From the NCBI GenBank assembly GCA_030639985.1, contig DAOWKG010000076.1:1-11017 (forward strand): a stretch of 11,017 bases of DNA. Reading direction: 5' to 3'. The notes beneath the pieces are model-generated. The model did no database searches. It was not told where the DNA came from and worked only from the letters and a program-made list of their open reading frames with translations. Below are positions 5,713-11,017 of the stretch, piece after piece. Both the position numbers and the translations under genes were made by a program. Positions within the stretch are counted from its first letter, which is position 1; every line of letters starts with the position of its first letter. This DNA comes from Desulfuromonadaceae bacterium (lineage in GTDB: Bacteria > Desulfobacterota > Desulfuromonadia > Desulfuromonadales > Geopsychrobacteraceae).

Positions 5713-6042
5713 TTACTTAACGTGACAGGATTTACAGCCCTTGACAGGACCTTTTTTCATCTCTTTGTGACAGCCGATACAGTTGTTGTGCATCGCCTTT
5801 TTGTAACCAAGCTTTTTGCCATCAGCTTTTTTAACGTGGCAGCTGCTACATTTTGCATAGCCATCGGTGTGGTGACAGTCAGCACAAGCAATTTTCAGCT
5901 CGCCTTGGTGCTTAGCATGATCAAAAGTGACTGTACCTTTCTTGGTCATTTTGATTACAGCAGGACCGTTGTCTTGTGCCATAGCAACAAATGCAGTTGC
6001 GACAAATGCTGCAACCATCAGTAATACCATTAACTTTTTCAT
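5713..6042 (-). CDS. Periplasmic tetraheme cytochrome c3-like protein (class III)
   Basis: The 109-residue precursor has a Sec signal peptide (MKK, hydrophobic core 4-20, cleavage after A20-M21-A22), leaving about 87 mature residues. Four CxxCH heme sites are present at C53-H57, C65-H69, C88-H92 and C103-H107. The only other histidines are H42, H45, H58 and H85, exactly the four distal ligands of a bis-His cytochrome c3 (H22, H25, H35 and H70 in Desulfovibrio). The C-terminus, CHKEMKKGP, resembles the triheme PpcA/cytochrome c7 of Geobacter and Desulfuromonas, but those lack heme II, which is retained here. Its likely job is to shuttle electrons across the periplasm to terminal reductases. 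It has a strong GAGGAGG Shine-Dalgarno, its own promoter and its own terminator, so it is a single-gene unit. Confidence 0.93.
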   Translation of the reverse strand: MKKLMVLLMVAAFVATAFVAMAQDNGPAVIKMTKKGTVTFDHAKHQGELKIACADCHHTDGYAKCSSCHVKKADGKKLGYKKAMHNNCIGCHKEMKKGPVKGCKSCHVK

Positions 6043-6089
6043 CTGTAATTCCTCCTCTGTAGAATTAATTGGATGGTAACCGGGGTAAA

Positions 6090-6117
6090 ACTAAATCAAA
6101 AACGCTACGACTGTCAA
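6090..6117 (-). promoter_or_regulatory. Predicted promoter of the cytochrome gene
   Basis: On the minus strand a perfect -35 TTGACA (6112-6117) is followed after 16 bp by TTTAGT (6090-6095, four of six). The predicted start is near 6083, about 40 nt before the ATG. A weak -10 with a perfect -35 fits a promoter that depends on a regulator, and a palindrome lies just upstream. Confidence 0.5.
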
Positions 6118-6127
6118 CCTATTTAAT

Positions 6128-6142
6128 TGTATATCGTATACA
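6128..6142. promoter_or_regulatory. Palindromic operator-like site upstream of the cytochrome promoter
   Basis: TGTATA-TCG-TATACA is a perfect 6+6 inverted repeat. Beyond one mismatched pair, two further matching bases flank it on each side. Its centre lies about 52 bp upstream of the predicted cytochrome start, a usual position for an activator dimer. It also lies 13 bp after the purE stop, so an AT-rich RNA hairpin ending the purine message is an alternative. No regulator is assigned. Confidence 0.4.
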
Positions 6143-6154
6143 GTTTTGACGGTC

Positions 6155-6679
6155 TTAAATCAAGCCATCAGCAGCTAAGCGATCCTGCACCAGAGCTGAC
6201 TTTTTCACCACTCCTGCAGCCATATCCCGCTTAAATTGCAGTAGTTTGTTTTCCAGCTCTGAATCGACAGTAGCCAGTATCCGTGCGGCAAAAATACCGG
6301 CGTTACGTGATCCAGCTGCGCCGATCGCCATTGTTGCAACCGGAATGCCGGCAGGCATCTGCACCATTGCCAGCAAGGCATCAAGACCACGCATCGAAGT
6401 AGCGTCAATCGGCACCGCGATAACTGGCAGTACCGTTTCTGCCGCTACCACCCCAGCTAAATGAGCCGCAGCACCGGCTCCAGCGATAAGAACCTTAATA
6501 CCGTTATCTCGAGCACTGCGAACATAGTCCATGGTGCGCTCCGGAGTTCGGTGGGCACTGGAGACAATCATCTCAAACGGAATATCGAACTGCTTCAAAA
6601 TTTTGGCGGCTTCAGCCATAATCTCATAATCGCTATCGCTGCCCATCAAAATTCCGATAACTGGTTTCTTATCACTCAC
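6155..6679 (-). CDS. purE: 5-(carboxyamino)imidazole ribonucleotide mutase PurE
   Basis: PurE converts N5-CAIR to CAIR in de novo purine synthesis (class I) or, in class II enzymes, carboxylates AIR directly with CO2. The 174-residue product shows GSDSD (13-17), SSAHRTPERT (40-49, with catalytic His43), IAGAGAAAHLAGVVA and QMPAGIPVATMAIG...AGSRNAG. The SAHRTPE form favours class I, which normally needs PurK; none is in the window. The start is a GTG (6677-6679), preceded by GAAGGG that lies inside the last codons of purD. The 5-nt gap to purD implies co-transcription and coupled translation. Confidence 0.96.
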   Translation of the reverse strand: MSDKKPVIGILMGSDSDYEIMAEAAKILKQFDIPFEMIVSSAHRTPERTMDYVRSARDNGIKVLIAGAGAAAHLAGVVAAETVLPVIAVPIDATSMRGLDALLAMVQMPAGIPVATMAIGAAGSRNAGIFAARILATVDSELENKLLQFKRDMAAGVVKKSALVQDRLAADGLI

Positions 6680-6684
6680 TTTAT

Positions 6685-7962
6685 TTACCCTTCTCTATTT
6701 AGAGCTCTGGCACCGATATCGTGCCGATAATGAACTTTATCCCAATTAATAACCGCAACTCCGGCATAAGCTTTGGCGATTGCTTCCCGAACATTACCAC
6801 CCAGCCCGGTCACTCCCAGCACCCGACCACCCTGATTGACAATTTGACCATCGTTTAAGGCGGTACCAGCATGAAAAACCATCAAATCTTCTATTTCGGC
6901 AGCCTCATCAAGACCAGTTATGGGTAGATTTTTTTCATATGTTGACGGATAACCACCGCTGGCGAGGACAACGCAAACTGCTGCCTTGTCATACCAATCG
7001 ATACTATCCTGCTGCAAATCGCCGCGCGCACAGGCTTGTAACACCGGGACGATATCGGACTTCATTCGCATCAGTAACGGTTGCGCTTCAGGATCACCAA
7101 AGCGGGCATTGTATTCAACCACACGGGGCTTGCCATCTTTGATCATCAGACCGACATAAAGGATGCCACTATAAGGGCAACCGTCAGCCGCCATTCCGGC
7201 TATCGTCGGTTTAACAATGGTATCGACAATAATCTGATGAAGGACTTTGGTTACCACCGGAGCGGGAGAATATGCCCCCATACCACCAGTATTCGGCCCT
7301 TCATCATTATCGTTGACCCGCTTATGATCCTGCGATGAAGCCAGTGGCAAAATATTTTTACCATCGGTAAAGGCAAAAAATGAGGCCTCTTCACCAGCCA
7401 TGAACTCTTCGATAACGACACTGGCACCGGCAGCTCCAAAAACGTTATCAAGCATGATCTCGTCAACTGCCGCAATCGCCTGTGCTTCGGTCATGGCGAC
7501 AATAACGCCCTTCCCCGCAGCCAAACCATCGGCCTTAACCACAATCGGCGCACCCTGCTCGCGAATGTAGGCAACCGCCTGAGCATGATCGGTAAAGCTT
7601 CCATATGCAGCAGTCGGAATATTGTAGCGTTCCATCAACTCTTTAGAAAACTTCTTGCTTCCCTCAAGTTGTGCTGCTGCCTTATCGGGGCCAAAAATTT
7701 CGAGCCCGGCAGCTTGAAAAAGGTTAACGATACCCATTGTCAACGGCACTTCGGGACCAACGACGGTCAAATCAATCTGTTCCGCCTGGGCAAAATCGAG
7801 CAATGCATCAATTTCTTCCGCACCGATATGGACACATTCTGCCAACTCAGCAATACCGGGATTCCCAGGAGCACAATAAATTTTTTCTACCAATGGCGAT
7901 TGAGCAATTTTCCATACCAACGTATGCTCACGACCACCGCCACCAACAACCAGAATTTTCAT
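6685..7962 (-). CDS. purD: Phosphoribosylamine-glycine ligase (GAR synthetase)
   Basis: PurD joins phosphoribosylamine and glycine with ATP to give GAR, the second step of purine synthesis. The 425-residue ATP-grasp enzyme has normal length. It has the N-terminal VVGGGGREHTLVWKI (5-19), CAPGNPGI (30-37), VVGPEVPL (67-74), VVKADGLAAGKGVIVA (141-156), the QDHKRVNDNDEGPNTGGMGAYSP signature (211-233) and the metal-binding EYNARFGDPEAQ (283-294). The ATG follows only a weak GGA, so translation may be modest. It lies between purH and purE, separated from purH by 105 bp that carry a REPIN-like double palindrome and from purE by 5 nt. Confidence 0.97.
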   Translation of the reverse strand: MKILVVGGGGREHTLVWKIAQSPLVEKIYCAPGNPGIAELAECVHIGAEEIDALLDFAQAEQIDLTVVGPEVPLTMGIVNLFQAAGLEIFGPDKAAAQLEGSKKFSKELMERYNIPTAAYGSFTDHAQAVAYIREQGAPIVVKADGLAAGKGVIVAMTEAQAIAAVDEIMLDNVFGAAGASVVIEEFMAGEEASFFAFTDGKNILPLASSQDHKRVNDNDEGPNTGGMGAYSPAPVVTKVLHQIIVDTIVKPTIAGMAADGCPYSGILYVGLMIKDGKPRVVEYNARFGDPEAQPLLMRMKSDIVPVLQACARGDLQQDSIDWYDKAAVCVVLASGGYPSTYEKNLPITGLDEAAEIEDLMVFHAGTALNDGQIVNQGGRVLGVTGLGGNVREAIAKAYAGVAVINWDKVHYRHDIGARALNREG

Positions 7963-7975
7963 TATAAATCCATTT

Positions 7976-8052
7976 TGTAGGGGCGTATTCCATATGCGCC
8001 CTTCTTTTTATGTCATGACAGGTTGAGGGCACATATGGAATGTGCCCCTACA
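7976..8052. repeat. REPIN-like double palindrome in the purH-purD gap
   Basis: The 77-bp element starts TGTAGGGGC and ends GCCCCTACA. Each half is itself a hairpin: 7981-7988 with 7994-8001 (one T-G pair), and 8027-8034 with 8040-8047 (perfect), both with 5-nt loops. The two halves are inverted copies of each other, with only three differences over about 26 bp. The centre is a perfect 10-bp palindrome, TGTCATGACA (8011-8020). This head-to-head pair of GTAGGGGC-tailed hairpins is the layout of REP doublets mobilised by RAYT transposases. That assignment is inferred, since no RAYT gene is in the window. It sits between co-directional operon genes and may affect purD/purE expression or message decay. 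Confidence 0.75.
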
Positions 8053-8067
8053 GCAACAATAACGCCA

Positions 8068-9633
8068 TCAATGGCGGAAATGGCGCATTCCAGTAAATAT
8101 CATGGCGATGCCAGCCTCATCTGCGGCAGCGATAACTTCTTCATCCCGGATTGAACCTCCAGGCTGAATAACTGCCGTAATACCAACGGCAGCAGCGTTG
8201 TCAATACCATCACGGAAAGGGAAAAAGGCATCCGATGCCATTGCCGCACCAGTGATATCCAAGCCGGCATGTTCTGCCTTGATCGCTGCGATCCGCGCCG
8301 AATTAATCCGGCTCATTTGTCCGGCACCGACACCAATGGTCATACCGTCACGGCAATATACAATCGCATTCGATTTGACAAACTTGGCCACCCGCCAGGC
8401 AAAATCGAGATCTTGACGTTCTTTAGCGGTAGGTGCCCGCTTGGTGACAACCTTTAAATCGTCACTCAATAACAAGTCAGCTTCCTGTACCAATAAACCA
8501 CCATTTACCCGCTTATAATCGAGACGTTGGGCAGTTTCGGCTGGCCACTCACCACATTCGAGCAAGCGGACATTTTTCTTTTTGGCAATAATTTCGGGAA
8601 CGCCGGCGGCGACCTTGGGGGCGATGATCACCTCGACAAATTGCTTATCAACAATCGCCTGTGCCGTTTCAGCATCAAGTTCACGATTAAAAGCGATAAT
8701 GCCACCGAAAGATGATTCTGGATCGGTGGAAAAAGCCCGCTGGTACGCTTCCAGCAGATTGGCACCAGTGGCTACGCCACACGGATTTGCGTGCTTGACA
8801 ATGACACACGCCGGGGCATCACCAAACTGCTTGATACATTCGAGGGCAGCATCGGTGTCACCAATATTATTGTAGGAAAGCGCTTTGCCCTGCAACTGTT
8901 TAGCGGTGGCAATGGAAGCCTCAGCAATATTTTTTTCGACATAAAAAGCGGCGTTTTGATGCGGATTCTCACCGTAACGCATCCCTTGCGCTTTCTGAAA
9001 CTGGAGGGTCAAGGTCGGGGCAAATTCGGCAGCATCATCACTGGTACGTTTTCCGAGCCAGTTAGAGATGGCACCATCATAAGCAGCAGTATGTTGATAG
9101 ACCTTCACTGCCAGCTGAAAATTGGTTGCAGTTGAAACCTCACCACCGGTTGCCTTCATTTCGGTAATTACCGTTTCATAATCGGCCGGGTCGATAACTA
9201 CAGTGACAAACTTATTGTTTTTTGCCGCACTGCGCAACATCGTCGGGCCACCGATATCGATGTTCTCAATCGCATCTTCCAGACTGCAATTTTCGTTAGC
9301 AACCGTCGCTTCAAAGGGATAAAGATTGACGACCACCATATCGATCGCCTCAATCCCATGCTTGGTCATCGCATCGACATGTTCCTGATTGTCGCGCAAA
9401 CCTAAAAGAGCACCATGAACCTTGGGATGAAGAGTTTTCACCCGCCCATCCATCATCTCCGGGAAACCGGTATAATCGGAAACATCCTGCACCGAAATGC
9501 CAGCTTCACGGATCATTTTTGCGGTTCCTCCGGTTGACAACAACTCAACCCCGAATTGATTTAATTCACGAGCCAACTCGAGGACTCCGGTTTTATCAGA
9601 CACTGAAATAAGTGCACGTTTGATGGCGGCCAT
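8068..9633 (-). CDS. purH: Bifunctional AICAR transformylase / IMP cyclohydrolase
   Basis: PurH carries out the last two steps to IMP: formyl transfer from 10-formyl-THF to AICAR, then ring closure. The 521-residue product has both domains at normal length. The N-terminal MGS-like IMP cyclohydrolase (about 1-145) has [33 protein letters not shown] (63-78) and [15 protein letters not shown]. The C-terminal AICAR transformylase has RYGENPHQ (219-226), [12 protein letters not shown], the catalytic KHANPCG (280-286), [16 protein letters not shown] and the terminal [12 protein letters not shown]. The ATG is preceded by AGGA at 8 nt. It is the first purine gene here, followed by purD and purE. A MITE-like element lies upstream, so its promoter is uncertain; a TATAAA at 9662-9667 is a possible -10 with no good -35. 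Confidence 0.97.
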   Translation of the reverse strand: MAAIKRALISVSDKTGVLELARELNQFGVELLSTGGTAKMIREAGISVQDVSDYTGFPEMMDGRVKTLHPKVHGALLGLRDNQEHVDAMTKHGIEAIDMVVVNLYPFEATVANENCSLEDAIENIDIGGPTMLRSAAKNNKFVTVVIDPADYETVITEMKATGGEVSTATNFQLAVKVYQHTAAYDGAISNWLGKRTSDDAAEFAPTLTLQFQKAQGMRYGENPHQNAAFYVEKNIAEASIATAKQLQGKALSYNNIGDTDAALECIKQFGDAPACVIVKHANPCGVATGANLLEAYQRAFSTDPESSFGGIIAFNRELDAETAQAIVDKQFVEVIIAPKVAAGVPEIIAKKKNVRLLECGEWPAETAQRLDYKRVNGGLLVQEADLLLSDDLKVVTKRAPTAKERQDLDFAWRVAKFVKSNAIVYCRDGMTIGVGAGQMSRINSARIAAIKAEHAGLDITGAAMASDAFFPFRDGIDNAAAVGITAVIQPGGSIRDEEVIAAADEAGIAMIFTGMRHFRH

Positions 9634-9671
9634 AAAATGGTTCCTTTCTCTCCGGGTTAATTTTATATCTG

Positions 9672-9835
9672 GGAGGCTGTCGGACTTTACGAATCGTAGC
9701 GAGAAAATGAACTGTTTGAGGGCAGATTTTCGATCGTTTGAGAGTGAATAGCCGTAGCTATTTATCGAAAATGATCGGGAATCTGCACCAGACAGGCTTT
9801 TTCGTAGTAGATTCTTGTAAAGTCCGACAGGCTCC
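9672..9835. mobile_element. MITE-like 164-bp inverted-repeat element between alr and purH
   Basis: Terminal inverted repeats 9672-9690 and 9817-9835 match at 18 of 19 positions (GTAAAGTCCGACAGGCTCC type) and extend imperfectly inward. Inside is a second palindrome: arms 9722-9735 and 9773-9786 form 14 bp with two G-T pairs. An apical hairpin, AATAGC-CGTA-GCTATT, lies at 9747-9762. A competing 9-bp pairing (9726-9734 with 9764-9772) is mutually exclusive with the 14-bp stem. There is no open frame inside and no clear target-site duplication. The layout fits a non-autonomous element moved by a transposase elsewhere in the genome. Family assignment needs a search. Confidence 0.7.
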
Positions 9836-9867
9836 TAGAATTGATACGATTGATTTCGTTCTCTTGC

Positions 9868-9906
9868 GCGGTTATCTAGCACAGTTACCGTCTTGGTGAC
9901 AACCGC
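9868..9906. other. Bulged stem-loop just downstream of alr
   Basis: GCGGTT (9868-9873) pairs with AACCGC (9901-9906). Inside, GTTACC (9884-9889) pairs with GGTGAC (9895-9900, one G.U in one strand sense), leaving a 10-nt one-sided bulge and a GTCTT loop. It lies 7 bp after the alr stop. No U-tract follows leftward, so it is not a standard terminator. It may protect the alr 3' end. Confidence 0.3.
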
Positions 9907-9913
9907 TTTCACG

Positions 9914-11017
9914 CTATGATTCAGACACATAGCGTCGTTGCACCCGACTCCCAATCCGGCAAAAAACCTCATAGGCGATAGTATCCAACTGACTTGCCCA
10001 CTGATCGCCAGTTATGGTTAAGCCATCAGCCGCCCCCAGCAAAGTGATGCAATCCCCCACCTTCACCTCAGCTACCGAGCTGACATCCAACATAATCCAA
10101 TCCATACAGACCCGACCAATAACCGGCACCACTTGACCATGCACAATACCCCGGCCACAATTGCTGAACAGGCGATTGTAACCATCGGCATAACCAATTG
10201 GCAAAACCGCAACTTGCATGTTGGTCGCAGCATGATAACTATGACCGTAGGAGATGCCACTGCCGGATGGCACCGGCCGTAACTGAGCAATACAGCTACG
10301 CAGATGCATAACCGGCAATAAATCCAACTGGCTGGCAAAATCGGTGCCGGGAAGACCACCGTAAAGCATAATTCCGGGACGAGACATGGTACATTCGGGA
10401 CATTCTTGCCGACTTAATCCCGCACTATTATTAATGTGAACATCAAGGGGAACGATTCCCGCTCCATGTACCATCTGCAACATCGACCGAAACTGTAGCA
10501 GTTGCGATGCGGTCACCGTCGAACTTAATTCATCGGCACAAGCAAAATGGGACATAAATCCCGCAACGATCAACCCATCCAACTGTCGCAATTTCGGCAA
10601 AAAATCCCGTAATTGATCAGGCAAAAACCCGACCCGCCCCATACCGCTATCGGCCTTCAAATGAACCCGTAACTTTCGTTGCTGCTTTAGCGCTTCATTA
10701 TTCAAACGGATGGCAGTCTCGGCATCAAGCAGAGTCGGAAGCAAGTTGTATTCTAAAAATGCCCCCTCCTGTCCCGGGAAACAGCTACCGAAAACTACCA
10801 ATTCATCCTCGATCCCGGCTCGCCGTAACTCCAATGCTTCTTCCAGAGTCGCTACCGCAAAATCACCCACACCGAACGACTGCAGGGCTTTAGTTACCGC
10901 TACGGCACCATGACCATAAGCGTCGGCCTTGACCACCGCCAAAAGGCGTTGATTATCGGGGCAGCAAGACAACGCTTGCTGCAAATTATGCTGCAATGCC
11001 AAAAGATCAATTTCGAC
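9914..11017 (-). CDS. alr: Alanine racemase (5' end outside window)
   Basis: Alr is a PLP enzyme that interconverts L- and D-alanine for peptidoglycan. The frame stays open to the right edge. The first visible residues, VEIDLLALQHNLQQAL, match the usual N-terminus, so only roughly ten residues and the start codon are missing. A TTG at 11000-11002 lies inside this conserved stretch and is not the start. The 367 visible residues include the PLP-lysine motif VVKADAYGHG (Lys near visible residue 30), HLKADSGMGRVGF, INNSAGLSR, RPGIMLYG, the second catalytic Tyr in ISYGHSY, PIGYADGYNRLFSN and GRVCMDWIMLD. All key residues appear present. Position 280 bp upstream of purH suggests an independent unit or a loose operon. 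The unseen 5' context cannot be judged. Confidence 0.96.
   Translation of the reverse strand, partial: VEIDLLALQHNLQQALSCCPDNQRLLAVVKADAYGHGAVAVTKALQSFGVGDFAVATLEEALELRRAGIEDELVVFGSCFPGQEGAFLEYNLLPTLLDAETAIRLNNEALKQQRKLRVHLKADSGMGRVGFLPDQLRDFLPKLRQLDGLIVAGFMSHFACADELSSTVTASQLLQFRSMLQMVHGAGIVPLDVHINNSAGLSRQECPECTMSRPGIMLYGGLPGTDFASQLDLLPVMHLRSCIAQLRPVPSGSGISYGHSYHAATNMQVAVLPIGYADGYNRLFSNCGRGIVHGQVVPVIGRVCMDWIMLDVSSVAEVKVGDCITLLGAADGLTITGDQWASQLDTIAYEVFCRIGSRVQRRYVSES

Noticed and set aside
9634..9671. Purine riboswitch or PurR box before purH
   Set aside because: No purine riboswitch core or recognisable PurR palindrome is visible; only a lone TATAAA with no good -35 was found.
11000..11002. 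TTG as start codon of alr
   Set aside because: The frame remains open upstream to the window edge and encodes the conserved EIDLLALQHN stretch of alanine racemases, so the true start is outside the window.

Overview
The window looks like chromosomal core DNA of a Desulfuromonadia-type anaerobe (the Geobacter/Desulfuromonas/Pelobacter group of the former Deltaproteobacteria). This is inferred from three things: the gene order, a small periplasmic class III multiheme cytochrome c with a PpcA-like C-terminus, and palindromic repeats between genes. GC content is moderate, judged by eye at just under half. No rRNA, tRNA, CRISPR, prophage or transposase gene was found. I did not find a clear new multi-gene system. 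The unusual material lies in one cytochrome, one unknown membrane protein and several RNA/DNA structures between genes.

Region 1 (1-3800, minus strand) is the conserved translation and secretion operon, transcribed right to left: ffh (SRP54), rpsP (S16), khpA (KH-domain RNA-binding protein), rimM (30S maturation), trmD (tRNA m1G37 methyltransferase) and rplS (L19, cut by the window's left edge). A strong sigma-70-type promoter lies just upstream of ffh, and a second good one lies in the trmD-rplS gap. khpA is flanked by possible RNA structures: a hairpin overlapping its Shine-Dalgarno and an interlocked double inverted repeat (H-type pseudoknot pattern) whose stem contains the stop codon.

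Region 2 (3738-4846, plus strand) is a divergent control region of about 340 bp followed by two translationally coupled genes: an uncharacterised 85-residue membrane protein with a TTG start, and a DUF721/DciA-type protein, probably a replicative-helicase loader.

Region 3 (4901-6150, minus strand) holds a tetraheme cytochrome c3-like protein with its own promoter, an upstream palindrome and a strong intrinsic terminator. That terminator ends only a few bases before the start of a TrmN6/YfiC-like methyltransferase.

Region 4 (6155-11017, minus strand) carries alr (alanine racemase, 5' end outside the window) followed by the purine genes purH, purD and purE. A 164-bp MITE-like inverted-repeat element lies between alr and purH, and a 77-bp REPIN-like double palindrome lies between purH and purD. 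purD acts early (PRA to GAR), purE at the AIR carboxylation stage and purH in the last two steps to IMP. The other pathway genes are not in the window.
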